The position numbers and the translations under genes are program-made. Below the pieces are notes generated by a model. The model saw only the letters and a list, made by a program, of their open reading frames with translations, was not told the origin of the DNA and did no database searches. Shown in pieces: positions 1-9,562 of a DNA stretch of 64,000 nt (its first letter is position 1; each line of letters starts with the position of its first letter). The DNA is from Cryobacterium breve (GTDB lineage Bacteria; Actinomycetota; Actinomycetes; Actinomycetales; Microbacteriaceae): NCBI RefSeq assembly GCF_027594785.1, contig NZ_CP075584.1, positions 3,162,001-3,226,000 of the forward strand, given 5' to 3'.

Positions 1-667
1 CGTCGACGACGTCGTCGGCATCGTGCACGTGAAGCAGGCCGTCGCGGTTCCCCGGCACCGCCGGGCGGATGTGCCGGTGTCCGCACTCCAGTCCGAGGCC
101 GTTCGCGTGCCGGAGACCATGAAACTCGACGGCCTCCTCGTCGAACTCCGCGGTCGCGGCTACCAGATGGCCGTCGTCGTCGACGAATACGGCGGAACCG
201 CCGGCGTCGCCACCCTCGAGGACCTCGTCGAGGAACTCGTCGGCGAGGTCGCAGACGAACACGACCGCACCAGGGCAGGGGTCGTGCGTTCGCTGGACTC
301 CCTGACCTTCCCCGGCATGCTCCGTCCGGACGAACTCCTCGAACGCACGGGCGTCGAGGTCCCTGAGGACGGCCCGTACGAGACGGTCGCCGGTTTCGTG
401 ATGAGCGAGCTCGGCCGGCTGCCCGTCGTCGGCGACGTCGTGCTCATCGACACGGGGGAACTCTCGGTCGAACGCCTCGACGGCCGCCGGATCGACCGCA
501 TCCGCTTCACACCCACGTCGGAGCCGGAGCCGGAGACCGAGTCCGAGCCGGGCACCGCGGTCGCGGTCGCACCGTCGCAGCAGGCAACGCCCACGACGGC
601 GCCCGCTGCGCCCTCGGCGCCCGCCAGACCGACATCGGCGAAATCGAAGGAGCGCCGTCATGAGTGA
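1..667 (+). CDS. CNNM/CorC-type CBS-domain protein, C-terminal part (runs off left edge)
   Basis: The frame is open from the first bases and stops at 667, leaving about 221 visible residues. They begin inside a CBS domain (VDDVVGIVHVKQAV), pass through a second CBS half ending VDEYGGTAGVATLEDLVEEL, and continue into a CorC_HlyC transporter-associated domain at about residues 90-160 of the fragment. A Glu/Pro/Ala-rich tail follows. In this hemolysin-like family (CNNM, MpfA, TlyC) the missing N-terminal half is a DUF21 membrane domain, and members are tied to Mg2+ or Co2+ export. The stop overlaps the ATG of a second family member by 8 nt, so the two are one operon and may act as a pair. The substrate is inferred from the family only. 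Confidence 0.9.
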   Translation, partial: VDDVVGIVHVKQAVAVPRHRRADVPVSALQSEAVRVPETMKLDGLLVELRGRGYQMAVVVDEYGGTAGVATLEDLVEELVGEVADEHDRTRAGVVRSLDSLTFPGMLRPDELLERTGVEVPEDGPYETVAGFVMSELGRLPVVGDVVLIDTGELSVERLDGRRIDRIRFTPTSEPEPETESEPGTAVAVAPSQQATPTTAPAAPSAPARPTSAKSKERRHE

Positions 668-1751
668 CTGGGCAGGAATCGTCTGGCTTTTCGTGCTGCT
701 CGCCGGGAACGCCTTCTTCGTCGCCGCCGAGTTCGCTGTCATCTCCGCCAGGCGCTCCCAGATCGAGCCGCTTGCGGCCGCCGGACGGATGGGCGCGCGG
801 ACGGCGCTGTACGCGATGGAGCACGCGACTCTCATGCTCGCGACCACCCAGCTCGGCATCACGGTGTGCTCGCTGCTGATCCTGAACGTCTCGGAGCCGG
901 CGATCCACCACCTGCTCGAGGCGCCGCTCGCCCTGACCGGGCTGCCGGACGAGGCGCTCACCGCGATCGCGTTCGTCGTGACGCTGCTGCTCGTCTCCTA
1001 CCTGCACGTCGTGTTCGGCGAGATGGTGCCGAAGAACCTGTCGTTCTCGATCCCCGACAAGGCCGTGCTCGTGCTCGCGCCGCCGCTCGTGTTCTTCGGG
1101 CGCCTCGTCAAGCCCCTGATCGTGGCGCTCAACTCGACCGCGAACGGCGTCCTGCGCCTGTTCCGGGTCGAGCCCAAGCACGAGGCGAACAGCACGTACA
1201 CGCTCGAGGAGGTCGCGACGATCGTGTCGGAGTCGACCAGGGAAGGCGTGCTCCGCGACGGGACCGGCGCCCTCAGCGCGACGTTCGAGTTCACCACCCG
1301 TAAGGTTCGCGATGTCGCGGTCCCGCTCGCGGACCTGATCAGCCTGCCGGAGTCCGCCAGCCCGGCCGACGTGGAGAAGGCCGTCACCAAGCACGGTTTC
1401 TCGCGCTACGTGCTCGTGACCGCCGAAGGGGAGCCGACCGGCTACGTGCACCTCAAGGACGTGATCGACCTCGACGGCGATGCCGGGACCCCGGTCACGG
1501 ATGGCACGGGTGGCACCGCCGGGCACGGCCTCGGCAGCTACGCAGACCCGATCCCCGCCAAGCGGATCCGTCAGCTTGTGTCGATCTACGAGGGCACCGA
1601 CCTCGAGGACGCCCTCGCGACCATGCGCCGCTCCGGAGCGCACCTCGCCCGCTCGTTCACCGCCGTCGGGGCGACGACGGGCGTGCTCTTCCTCGAGGAC
1701 ATCATCGAGGAGCTCGTGGGCGAAGTGCAGGACGCGACCAGGCGCCTCTGA
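660..1751 (+). CDS. CNNM/CorC-type membrane protein with CBS pair
   Basis: This 363-residue protein starts with a DUF21/CNNM membrane domain (about residues 1-190, four hydrophobic segments, beginning WLFVLLAGNAFFVAAEFA). A pair of CBS domains follows at about 210-350, ending FLEDIIEELVGEVQDAT. Unlike the upstream paralogue it has no CorC_HlyC C-terminal domain. The ATG at 660 lies inside the end of the upstream gene, which implies translational coupling. Paired long and short members of this family are common in actinobacteria. A role in divalent cation export or membrane maintenance is inferred from the family. A strong hairpin follows directly at 1757-1785. Confidence 0.9.
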   Translation: MSDWAGIVWLFVLLAGNAFFVAAEFAVISARRSQIEPLAAAGRMGARTALYAMEHATLMLATTQLGITVCSLLILNVSEPAIHHLLEAPLALTGLPDEALTAIAFVVTLLLVSYLHVVFGEMVPKNLSFSIPDKAVLVLAPPLVFFGRLVKPLIVALNSTANGVLRLFRVEPKHEANSTYTLEEVATIVSESTREGVLRDGTGALSATFEFTTRKVRDVAVPLADLISLPESASPADVEKAVTKHGFSRYVLVTAEGEPTGYVHLKDVIDLDGDAGTPVTDGTGGTAGHGLGSYADPIPAKRIRQLVSIYEGTDLEDALATMRRSGAHLARSFTAVGATTGVLFLEDIIEELVGEVQDATRRL

Positions 1752-1756
1752 CCCAC

Positions 1757-1785
1757 AGGCCCACCCAGGGTGGCCGGGTGGGCCT
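1757..1785. terminator. Bidirectional hairpin terminator
   Basis: A perfect 10-bp stem (AGGCCCACCC paired with GGGTGGGCCT) with a 9-nt loop sits between the convergent CNNM gene and the Old Yellow Enzyme gene, touching the stop codon of the latter. There is no U-tract, as is usual in high-GC actinobacteria. Confidence 0.7.
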
Positions 1786-2913
1786 CAGGCCTCCGGCCAG
1801 CGGGCGCGCAGGTACTGCGGCGGCCAGTAGTCGATCGTCGCCCCGAGTTCGTGGGCAGCCCGCAACGGGAAGTGCGGGTCGCGCAGGAGCTCCCGCGCGA
1901 GCATGACTGCGTCTGCCTGCCCGCTCGCGAGGATCTCCTCGGCCTGCGCCGGGGTCGTGATGAGCCCGACCGCGCTCACCGGCACATCCGCTTCGCCCCT
2001 CACGAACGCGGCGAGCGGCACCTGGTAGCCGGGGCTGAGCGGGATCTGCACGCCCGTGACGTTGCCGCCGGAGGAGATATCGAAGAAGTCGGCGCCGGCA
2101 TCCCGCGCCCAGCCGGCGACGATGGAGGTCTCCTCAGGGGTCCAGCCTCCCGGGGCCCAATCGGTGGCCGAGAACCGGACGAAGAGCGGATGCGTGTTGC
2201 CGATCGCCGCGCGGACGGCCGCGACGACCCGCAGCAGCAACCGGGCGCGGTTCTCGAGGGAACCGCCGAACTCGTCGGTGCGGTCGTTGCTGAGTGGGGA
2301 GAGGAACTGGTGCAGCAGGTACCCGTGGGCCGCGTGGATCTCGAGCACGTCGAAGCCGGCGTCGATCGCGCGGACGGCCGCGGCGGCGAAGTCGTCGACG
2401 ACCGTGTCGATGCCGGGGGCGTCGAGGGCGACGGGAGCCGCGTAGCCCGGGAACGGGATGGTCGACGCCGACAGCGTCGGCCAGCCGCCTTCTTCAGCGG
2501 GGACGGTGCCGTGCCGGACGGCGCCGTGGCCGTCGGTGCCCCAGGCGGGCCAGGTCGAGGCCTTGCGGCCGGCGTGCGCGAGCTGGATGCCGGCCCGGGC
2601 GCCCTGCCCGTGGATGGAAGCGGACGATGCGGGCCCAGGCGTCGGCCTGCTCCGGGTTCCAGATGCCGGTGTCCTGGTCGGTGATGCGACCCTCCGGGCT
2701 CACCGCGCTCGCCTCGGCGATGACGAGGCCGGCCCCGCCCGCCGCGAGCCCGCCGAGGTGCACGAGGTGCCAGTCTTCCGGCACGCCGTCCTTCTTGAGG
2801 ATCGAGTACTGGCACATCGGGGCGACCCAGAGCCGGTTGCGCATGGTCACGCCGCGGACGGTCAGGGGACGGAAGGCGAGGGGCTGGGCGGGGACGGGCT
2901 GAGTCAGGGGCAC
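1785..2913 (-). CDS. NADH:flavin oxidoreductase, Old Yellow Enzyme family (frameshifted as written)
   Basis: The product is an FMN-dependent ene-reductase of the YqjM-like OYE family. The N-terminal part reads [20 protein letters not shown] and the C-terminal part [19 protein letters not shown], a family active-site region followed by [11 protein letters not shown]. The two parts are in different frames: one extra base at 2616/2617 turns an expected F-I-H into F-H-P. Removing it gives a continuous 375-residue protein of normal family length. The GTG at 2913 is preferred over the TTG at 2922. The divergent nnrD start is only 23 bp away. Substrates of such reductases are electrophilic alkenes; the physiological one cannot be told. 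The indel is not at an AGCT site. Confidence 0.85.
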
Positions 2914-2924
2914 GCAAACCAATC

Positions 2925-2930
2925 TATCGT
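2925..2930 (+). promoter_or_regulatory. -10 element of a probable leaderless nnrD promoter
   Basis: TATCGT fits the actinobacterial TANNNT -10 and lies exactly 6 nt before the ATG of nnrD, so transcription would start at the A of the ATG. No Shine-Dalgarno sequence could fit in the 23-bp gap to the divergent gene. Confidence 0.5.
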
Positions 2931-2936
2931 GGGGTC

Positions 2937-3794
2937 ATGAGTGGTTTCGCGGGATGGCAGGCCTGGACCGGAGCACAGGCGCGAGAGTGGATCGCCGTGC
3001 CCGCGGCATCCGCCGACAAGTACAGCAGGGGCGTGCTCGGCGTGCGCACGGGCTCACGCGCCTACCCGGGCGCCGCCGTGCTCGGGGTCGAGGCGGCCAT
3101 GCGCACGGGCCTCGGGATGGTGCGCTACCTCGGCCCCCGCCGTGCCACGGACCTCGTGCTGCAGCGCCGACCCGAGGTCGTCACCGCGCCTGGACGGGTG
3201 CAGGCCTGGCTGCTCGGCTCGGGGATGGATGCCGCCCAGCGCTCTGACGCGACGCTCGAAGCGCTCGAGGCCGCGTTCGCCGAGGGGGTTCCCGTCGTGT
3301 GCGACGCGGGCGCCCTCGACCTCGTGGACCGGAAGACCGGCCCGACCGTGATCACCCCGCACTACCGGGAGCTCGCCGGGCTGCTGTCCGGCGCGGCCTC
3401 TGGACGGCGGGGCGACGCGACTCCCGCGGACATCGCTGCGGACCCGGGGGAGTGGGCCGTGCGCGCCGCGGGCGTGCTCGGCGTGTCCGTGTTGCTCAAG
3501 GGGGCTGTGACGTACGTCGCCTCGCCCGGCGGCACCCGGCTGACGGTGACCGGTGCTCCGCCGTGGCTTGCGACGGCGGGCGCAGGGGACGTGCTCGGGG
3601 GTATCCTCGGCGCCCTGTTCGCCACCCACGCTGCGGCGCTCGAGGCGGATGCCGAGGCGTGCGCCGCCCTCGCGGCGACCGCCGCGCTCGTGCACGGTCT
3701 CGCGGCGACCCGGGCGTCCGCCGGCGGCCCTCTCGTGGCCCTCGACGTCGCCGAGGCCGTCCCCGCGACGATCGCGGCCCTCCTCCGCCCCTGA
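2937..3794 (+). CDS. nnrD: ADP-dependent NAD(P)H-hydrate dehydratase
   Basis: This 285-residue ribokinase-fold enzyme repairs hydrated NADH/NADPH in an ADP-dependent reaction. The diagnostic features are the region TPHYRELAGLL at about residue 140 and the catalytic loop GAGDVLGGILGALFATH at about residue 215, where the Asp of GAGD is the family catalytic base. The length fits a stand-alone dehydratase domain; the NnrE epimerase domain is absent and none is encoded nearby. The ATG appears to be leaderless. The family assignment is firm; regulation beyond the divergent promoter arrangement is unknown. Confidence 0.9.
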   Translation: MSGFAGWQAWTGAQAREWIAVPAASADKYSRGVLGVRTGSRAYPGAAVLGVEAAMRTGLGMVRYLGPRRATDLVLQRRPEVVTAPGRVQAWLLGSGMDAAQRSDATLEALEAAFAEGVPVVCDAGALDLVDRKTGPTVITPHYRELAGLLSGAASGRRGDATPADIAADPGEWAVRAAGVLGVSVLLKGAVTYVASPGGTRLTVTGAPPWLATAGAGDVLGGILGALFATHAAALEADAEACAALAATAALVHGLAATRASAGGPLVALDVAEAVPATIAALLRP

Positions 3795-3814
3795 CCCCGC
3801 TCCCGCGGACCGAA

Positions 3815-4573
3815 TCAGCGCGGGGGGATGCGGGCCAGGAAGGCGCGGGTGCGCGGCTCGCGCGGGGCGCCGAAGACCTGCTCCGGCGGTCCGAACTCGA
3901 GCACCCGGCCGGCGTCGATGAACGCGACCCGATCGGCGACGTCCCGCGCGAAGCCCATCTCGTGGGTCGCCATCACGATCGTCGTTCCCGACTGCTTGAG
4001 CTGCCGCACGAGGTCGAGAACCTCGCCGACGAGCTCGGGGTCGAGCGCGCTCGTCACCTCGTCGAGCAGGAGCAGTTCGGGGTCTGTCATGATGGCGCGC
4101 ACGATCGCGGCACGCTGCTGCTGGCCGCCGGACAGCCGGTCGGGGAAGTCGCGCGCCTTCGCGGACAGGCCGATCTGGTCGAGCAGTTCGAGGCCGCGCA
4201 CCTCGGCCGTGCGGCGCGGCACCCGGTGCACGATCCGGCTCGCGAGGGTGACGTTGTCGAGCACGCTCAGGTGCGGGAACAGGTTGAACTGCTGGAACAC
4301 CACACCGATCCTGGCGCGCACGGCGTCCCCGTTCGTGCGCGGGTCGCTGATGTCCCTGCCGGTGAGCCAGACCTGGCCGTCGTCGACGCGCTCGAGCAGG
4401 TTGATCACCCGGAGCAGGGTCGACTTCCCCGAGCCGCTCGCCCCGATCAGGGCGACGACCTCGTGCTGGTGCACGACGAGGTCGATGCCGCGGAGCACGG
4501 GAACCGAACCGAAGCTCTTGTAGACGTCGTCGACCCGGAGGACCGGCACGACGGCATCCATTGCCCCGCTCAT
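3815..4573 (-). CDS. Polar amino acid ABC transporter ATP-binding protein
   Basis: This 252-residue ATPase energises the importer formed with the two upstream genes. It has Walker A GASGSGKST at about residue 42, the Q-loop region FQQFNLFPHLSVLDN, the ABC signature LSGGQQQRAA, Walker B LLLLDEVTSALDP and the switch His in ATHEMGFAR. The sequence is of the GlnQ/HisP class. Its ATG overlaps the TGA of the permease gene in an ATGA, so it is translationally coupled as the third gene of the operon. The exact amino acid carried cannot be read from the sequence. Confidence 0.93.
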   Translation of the reverse strand: MSGAMDAVVPVLRVDDVYKSFGSVPVLRGIDLVVHQHEVVALIGASGSGKSTLLRVINLLERVDDGQVWLTGRDISDPRTNGDAVRARIGVVFQQFNLFPHLSVLDNVTLASRIVHRVPRRTAEVRGLELLDQIGLSAKARDFPDRLSGGQQQRAAIVRAIMTDPELLLLDEVTSALDPELVGEVLDLVRQLKQSGTTIVMATHEMGFARDVADRVAFIDAGRVLEFGPPEQVFGAPREPRTRAFLARIPPR

Positions 4574-5478
4574 ACGACCCCTCCGACCTGTTCGCGGCGG
4601 CGCATCCTGGCCGACAGCCAGTCCGTGAGCCGGATCATCGGCAGGGCGAGCAGCACGAAGAGCAGCCCGGCGAGCACGTACGGCGTGAAGTTGAAGCTCG
4701 CGGCCGTCTCGATCTGGGCGGCCCTGACCGCGTCGACGGCGCCGAGCACGCTGATCAGGCCGACGTCCTTCTGCATCGCGACGAAGTCGTTCATCAGCGC
4801 CGGCGTCACCTTGCGGAGCGCCTGCGGCAGCACGATCGTGCGCAGGGTGCGACCGTGACTGAGGCCGAGCGACCTTCCGGCGAGCACCTGCGAGGGGTGC
4901 ACGGCCTCGATCCCCGCCCGCCACACCTCGGCGACATAGGCCGAGTAGGTCAGCACGAGCGCGATCGTGCCCCAGACGTACGAGGGCAGCTTCGGGAACA
5001 CCCCGAGGCCGGGCAGCCCGAACCCCACGAGGTAGAGCACGATGATGAGCGGCATACCGCGGAACAGGTCGGTGTACCCGGCGGCGAGGGCGCGCAGCGG
5101 GAAGAAGACCGCGCCGCGCAGGGTGCGCATCGTCGCGAGCAGCAGACTCACGATCAGCACGCCGACGGCCGCCACGAGCAGCACGCGGATGTTCAGCAGC
5201 AGCCCCTCGAACACCCGCGGCCAGGCCTTCACCGCGACCGCGGGGTCGAAGAAGGACTGCTGTACCCGGGTCCAGCCCGGTGTGTTGACCACGAAGATCC
5301 AGATCACGATCGCGAACACGAGGGTGCTCACCGCGCTCAGGAGCACCGACCGGGTGGTCTGTGCGCGACGGTACGCCCTGCGGCCGACTTCGACCGCGCT
5401 CGGTTGCCGGGCCGGCCGACCCGTGTCTGTGCCGGAGTCTGTACCCGTGTCTGCCCCTGGAGCTTCGGCCGGTGTCAC
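4570..5478 (-). CDS. Polar amino acid ABC transporter permease
   Basis: This 302-residue inner-membrane permease has a hydrophilic Thr/Asp/Gly-rich N-terminus of about 40 residues, then five or six hydrophobic segments. The EAA loop typical of HisM/GlnP permeases is visible around AGIEAVHPSQVLAGRSLGLS. The start is taken as the GTG at 5478, which overlaps the TGA of the binding-protein gene in a GTGA. Later ATG codons would remove membrane segments. It is the only permease gene here, so the channel is presumably a homodimer. Confidence 0.9.
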   Translation of the reverse strand: MTPAEAPGADTGTDSGTDTGRPARQPSAVEVGRRAYRRAQTTRSVLLSAVSTLVFAIVIWIFVVNTPGWTRVQQSFFDPAVAVKAWPRVFEGLLLNIRVLLVAAVGVLIVSLLLATMRTLRGAVFFPLRALAAGYTDLFRGMPLIIVLYLVGFGLPGLGVFPKLPSYVWGTIALVLTYSAYVAEVWRAGIEAVHPSQVLAGRSLGLSHGRTLRTIVLPQALRKVTPALMNDFVAMQKDVGLISVLGAVDAVRAAQIETAASFNFTPYVLAGLLFVLLALPMIRLTDWLSARMRRREQVGGVV

Positions 5479-6410
5479 TTCAGGACGGGCGCGTCCGCGT
5501 TGCCGGCGAGCCAGGTGTCTGCGAGGTTCGCGAGGGTGCCATCGGCGCGGAGGGCGTCGACGGCGGCGCTCACCGCCGCGGTCAGGGGGCTGTCCTTGGC
5601 CAGGACAAGGCCGAAGGCGTCGGTACCCGCCTGGGCACCCGGCGTTGCGCCGGGGGTGGGGGTCGGACTGGCGGACCCCGCCGCGGCATCGGGCAGCTGA
5701 CCGATGATCGTGCCGCCGTCGAGTTCGACCCCCGTGAGGTAGAACGCGGTCGGGAGGTCGACGACGATCGCGTCGACGGTTCCGTTCTGCAGCGCGAGCT
5801 TGGCGTCGTCGTTCGTGTTGAACGCCTGGACACCCTGGTTCGGTGCGATCAGCTTCTCCGCTTCCGTGAAGCTCGTCGTGCCGGTCGCGGCCCCGACCAG
5901 GAGCCCCTTGAGCCCGGCGAGCGAGGTCACGGAGGCGGCCGGGGAGGTGCCGACGGTGATCACCGCCTGGGTGGTCACGTAGTACGGCGAGGAGAAGTCG
6001 ACCTGCCGGGCGCGTTCCGCCGTGATCGAGAACTGCTGCAGGTTGAAGTCGAAGCCCTTCGGCCCCGGAGCGATCGCCTCGTCGAAGGTGGTCCGCACCC
6101 AGGTCACATCCTGCTTCGCGAAGCCGAGCTTGCCGGCGACGGCGTAGGCGACGGCGGCCTCGAAACCCTTGCCGGATGCCGGTGAGTCGTCGATCGCCCA
6201 GGGGAAGTACGCGGGTTCCCCAGTTCCGATCGTGAGCTTGCCCGGCGTGAGATACATGCTCGGGTCCGGCGAGCTGAGCGACGGGGCCGCCGTCGCACTG
6301 GAACCCGCGCCCGGCGCCGGGCTCCCGGCAGAGCAGGCGCTCAGGAGCAGCGCACCCGCAAGGGAGACGGCAAGCACCAAAACGTGACGGGACCTGCGAC
6401 GATTCAGCAT
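5475..6410 (-). CDS. Polar amino acid ABC transporter substrate-binding lipoprotein
   Basis: This 311-residue protein starts with a lipoprotein signal peptide (RRRSRHVLVLAVSLAGALLL then the lipobox LLSAC). An SBP_bac_3 domain follows (LTIGTGEPAYFPWAIDDSPA, KGFEAAVAYAVAGKLG, FDFNLQQFSITAERARQVDF). The ATG at 6410 is preceded by GAGGAG at good spacing; upstream in-frame codons would disrupt the signal peptide. It would capture a polar amino acid outside the membrane for the permease and ATPase that follow with 4-nt overlaps. It is the first gene of the operon. Substrate unknown. Confidence 0.92.
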   Translation of the reverse strand: MLNRRRSRHVLVLAVSLAGALLLSACSAGSPAPGAGSSATAAPSLSSPDPSMYLTPGKLTIGTGEPAYFPWAIDDSPASGKGFEAAVAYAVAGKLGFAKQDVTWVRTTFDEAIAPGPKGFDFNLQQFSITAERARQVDFSSPYYVTTQAVITVGTSPAASVTSLAGLKGLLVGAATGTTSFTEAEKLIAPNQGVQAFNTNDDAKLALQNGTVDAIVVDLPTAFYLTGVELDGGTIIGQLPDAAAGSASPTPTPGATPGAQAGTDAFGLVLAKDSPLTAAVSAAVDALRADGTLANLADTWLAGNADAPVLK

Positions 6411-6529
6411 TGACCACTCCTCGGGATGACTGTCTCTGGCCATCATGACGCATCTTCCCCCGGCCGTCGGCATGCACCCGGCGAATGTGACGGTCTCGTT
6501 AAGTACACCGTGATGTGGGAAAGTGGAAC

Positions 6530-7880
6530 GTGCCCGATTCCCTCGCCCCGAAACCGCCGGTGCGGTTCACGGCAGGGCTGAGCCCGCGTGTCCTCCTGTG
6601 GTTCGGATTCGTCGTCGTGCACGCCTGGCTCGTGTATATCTGCTTCGTGGCGGTCGGCTGGCCGCTCGGCGACGTGGACGTCGTCTACCTCGGCTGGGCG
6701 AAAGACGCGGCGAGCGGCGCGGCCCTCGTCGGCATCACCGCGCCCTTCGTCTACCCCGTGCTCGCCGTCGTGCCGATCGTCGCAGGCTCTCGCCTTCGGC
6801 ACCGCGTCGTACACGGCGACGTGGCTGGGAATCGTCACCCTGCTCAACGCTGTTGCATTCGCTGCCCTGACCGGGCGTCGCCGCGGGTCCCGTGCGCTCG
6901 TTGCCGCGGCCTGGTGGCTGGGATTCCTGCTGCTGCTCGGTCCGGTCGCGCTCGCCAGGATCGACTCGATCACCGCCCCGCTCGTCATCCTCGCCGTGCT
7001 GTGGCTGCGGTCCCGGCCGGTCTGGGGCACCGTGATCCTCACGGTCGCGACCTGGGTGAAGATCTGGCCGATCGCCGTCATCGCGGCCCTGGTCATCGCC
7101 TCGAAACAGCGGATGCGCGCCGGCTACGCCTTCCTCGGCACGAGCGCCGCCATCGTGGTCGCAGCACTCAGCCTCGGCAGCGGCCTCCGGGTGTTCAGCT
7201 TCATCTCCGAGCAGACCAACCGGGGAATCCAGATCGAGTCTCCCGTCGGCGCGATCTGGATGGTGCAGGCCGCCCTGCGGATCCCGGGCAGCTACATCTA
7301 TTACGACCACGACATCCTCACCTTCCAGGTCGTCGGCCCAGGATCTTTCATCGCCGTCGCGCTCATGACGCCGATGCTCGCGCTCTGCATCGCCGCGGTG
7401 CTGCTGATCGGGGTACGGGCGACGCGGGCCGGCGCGAGCTTCGAACGGCTGTTTCCGCCCCTCGTCCTCGCGCTCGTCGTGACGCTGATGGCGGTCAACA
7501 AGGTCGGCTCGCCGCAGTTCGTGATCTGGCTCGCCGCGCCGACCATCCTCGGCATCCTGCTGTGGGGGCGGGGCTGGCGCACCCCGACCGTCCTCGTCAC
7601 GGTCATCGCCGCGCTCACCCAACTCGTCTACCCCTACCTCTACGACTGGCTGCTCGTCGCCAATCCGCTGATGGTGCTCGCCCTCTCGACGCGCAACGTG
7701 CTCGAGTTCGTCCTGCTCGCCTGGGCCGTCCGGGAGGTCTGGGCACTCGGCAGCCACTCCGCGCAGCACAGCGGTCACCCCGGCACCCACGTCACCGCCC
7801 GCAGTGCAGCCCACACCGCACCACGCCAGGACCCACCGGCGGCCGGCCTCGACCGCCCGATCCTCATCCCCAGGGAGTAA
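6530..7880 (+). CDS. GT87-type membrane mannosyltransferase (frameshifted as written)
   Basis: The product is an integral-membrane glycosyltransferase of the GT87/DUF2029 kind, probably using a polyprenyl-phosphate sugar donor to build cell-envelope glycolipids. The N-terminal part (LLWFGFVVVHAWLVYICFVAVGW) and the rest (FGTASYTATWLGIVTLLNAV, WVKIWPIAVIAALVIASKQR) are in different frames. One extra base at 6785/6786 (CAGGCTC for CAGCTC) separates them; removing it gives 449 residues with about ten membrane segments. The GTG at 6530 follows GGGAAAG; a GTG at 6515 is an alternative. The gene ends two bases before the thiamine-binding protein, so they are probably co-transcribed. Confidence 0.8.
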
Positions 7881-7882
7881 TC

Positions 7883-8209
7883 ATGCTCGTCGCCTTTTCC
7901 GTTTCGCCGTCCGGCGCCCAGGATGCCGAGGGTTCCGTGCACGACGCCGTCGCCGCCGCCGTGCGCATCGTCCGTGAATCGGGCCTGCCGAACCACACCG
8001 ACTCGATGTTCACGACCATCGAGGGCTCCTGGGACGAGGTCTTCGCCGTCGTGAAGGCGGCGACGGAGGCCGTCGGCGCCTTCGGCCCCCGGGTGTCCCT
8101 CGTGCTCAAGGCCGACATCCGCCCCGGCCACACGGGCGAGCTGACCGGCAAGGTCGAACGCCTCGAAGTCGCCCTCCGGAACGCGCGGGCGGACGGTAGC
8201 CCGGCCTAG
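7883..8209 (+). CDS. MTH1187-family thiamine-binding protein
   Basis: A 108-residue protein of the thiamine_BP (MTH1187/YqgV) family, a small ferredoxin-like fold that binds thiamine or related compounds. The opening MLVAFSVSPSGAQDAEGSVH, the middle SGLPNHTDSMFTTIEG and the segment EVFAVVKAATEAV match the family plan and length. The ATG at 7883 is preceded by AGGGAG and lies two bases after the glycosyltransferase stop, giving a two-gene unit. The link between these neighbours is not obvious. Whether it binds thiamine itself cannot be told from the sequence. Confidence 0.85.
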   Translation: MLVAFSVSPSGAQDAEGSVHDAVAAAVRIVRESGLPNHTDSMFTTIEGSWDEVFAVVKAATEAVGAFGPRVSLVLKADIRPGHTGELTGKVERLEVALRNARADGSPA

Positions 8210-8268
8210 CCGGCACGGCACGGGCAGGCGGATGCCGCCGGACGCTTCCCGTCGGAACCGTGCGGCCC

Positions 8269-8274
8269 TAGGCT
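8269..8274 (+). promoter_or_regulatory. -10 element of a probable leaderless MFS promoter
   Basis: TAGGCT fits TANNNT and ends 7 nt before the ATG at 8282, so the transcript probably starts at or next to the start codon. Confidence 0.4.
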
Positions 8275-8281
8275 GGAGCGC

Positions 8282-9562
8282 ATGCCCTCAACCACCGACG
8301 GGTCGGCGATGCTGTCTCCGACCCGCATCCGTCTTGCCCTGCTCGCCCTCGCCCTCGGCGGCTTCGGCATCGGCGCGACCGAATTCGTGGCGATGGGCCT
8401 GCTGCCGAACCTCGCGGCCGACCTTCTGCCTGGCCTCCACGCGACCGCGCCGGATGCCGCGAATGCCCAGATCGGCTGGTTGATCTCGGCGTACGCCCTC
8501 GGCGTCGTCGTCGGGGCCCCGACGATCGCGGCCGCGGCGGCACGCTGGCCCCGCAAGCAGCTGCTGCTCGCCCTCCTCGCCGCGTTCACCCTCGCGACGA
8601 TCGCCTCCGCCCTGTTGCCGACGTTCGGGCTCGTGCTCGTTGCCCGGTTCGTGGCGGCGCTCCCGCACGGCGCATACTTCGGCATCGCCTCGCTCGTCGC
8701 TGCCGACCTGATGGGTCCGGGCAAGCGGGCGCGCGGCGTCGCGCTCGTGCTCAGCGGCCTGACCATCTCCAACGTGATCGGCGTGCCCGTGATCACCTGG
8801 ATCGGGCAGGTGTCCGGCTGGCGGGTCGCCTACCTTGTCGTGGCCGCCGTCTTCGCGGTCACGTTCCTCGCCGTGATCCTGCTCGTTCCGTTCCAGGCCG
8901 GTGACCCGCTCGCGACGATGCGTAACGAGCTCAAGGCCTTCGGCCGGCTGCAGGTCTGGTTCGCGCTCGGGATCGGCGCCATCGGCTTCGGCGGCCTCTT
9001 CGCCGTCTACACCTACGTCGCCCCGCTGACGATCGAGGTCACCGGTCTCGGCGCCGGTGCTGTCCCGCTCGTGCTCGTGGTCATCGGCCTCGGCATGACC
9101 GTCGGCAACCTGCTCGGCGGCCACCTCGCCGACAAGAGCGTCCGCCGCACCCTCTATGGCTTCTTCTGCGTGATGATCGTCGCCCTCGCCGGGCTCGCCC
9201 TCTCGGCCCAGTTCCTGCCCGGGCTCCTGATCGGCGTCTTCCTCGTCGGCGGTTCCGCTGCCGGGCTCTCGCCCGCCATCCAGACCCGGCTGATGGATGT
9301 CTCCCGCGACAGCCAGTCGATCGCCGCGGCACTCAACCACTCGGCTCTCAACATCGGCAACGCGCTCGGCGCCTTCCTCGGCGGCCTGGCGATCGCCGGA
9401 GGTCTCGGCTACGTCGCCCCCGTCTGGATCGGCGCGGCCCTGAGCGGCTTCGGACTCGCTCTCGCCGTCGTGAGCTTCGCGATCGACAGGTCCTGGCGCC
9501 GTAAGGGGCAGCACGTCCCATACGGCACCGCCCTCATCGAGGTCGTCACGGACGCCGCTTAA
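8282..9562 (+). CDS. MFS transporter, DHA1 drug/arabinose exporter type
   Basis: This 426-residue protein has 12 predicted membrane segments. The first segment contains GIGATEFVAMGLLPNLA, a hallmark of the AraJ/YdhP-like branch of DHA1 exporters, and segment 4 carries VARFVAALPHGAYFGIASLV. Such proteins are proton-driven exporters of sugars or drugs. A second ATG at 8309 could also serve as start, since the first nine residues are hydrophilic. The gene is convergent with the response-regulator gene downstream. Substrate unknown. Confidence 0.9.
   Translation: MPSTTDGSAMLSPTRIRLALLALALGGFGIGATEFVAMGLLPNLAADLLPGLHATAPDAANAQIGWLISAYALGVVVGAPTIAAAAARWPRKQLLLALLAAFTLATIASALLPTFGLVLVARFVAALPHGAYFGIASLVAADLMGPGKRARGVALVLSGLTISNVIGVPVITWIGQVSGWRVAYLVVAAVFAVTFLAVILLVPFQAGDPLATMRNELKAFGRLQVWFALGIGAIGFGGLFAVYTYVAPLTIEVTGLGAGAVPLVLVVIGLGMTVGNLLGGHLADKSVRRTLYGFFCVMIVALAGLALSAQFLPGLLIGVFLVGGSAAGLSPAIQTRLMDVSRDSQSIAAALNHSALNIGNALGAFLGGLAIAGGLGYVAPVWIGAALSGFGLALAVVSFAIDRSWRRKGQHVPYGTALIEVVTDAA

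Noticed and set aside
507..1643. Long open frames antisense to the CNNM genes, and many similar ones opposite other genes
   Set aside because: In GC-rich DNA the strand opposite a C/G-ending gene is naturally open. These frames are Arg/Asp/Glu/His rich, match no family and have no promoter or ribosome-binding site.
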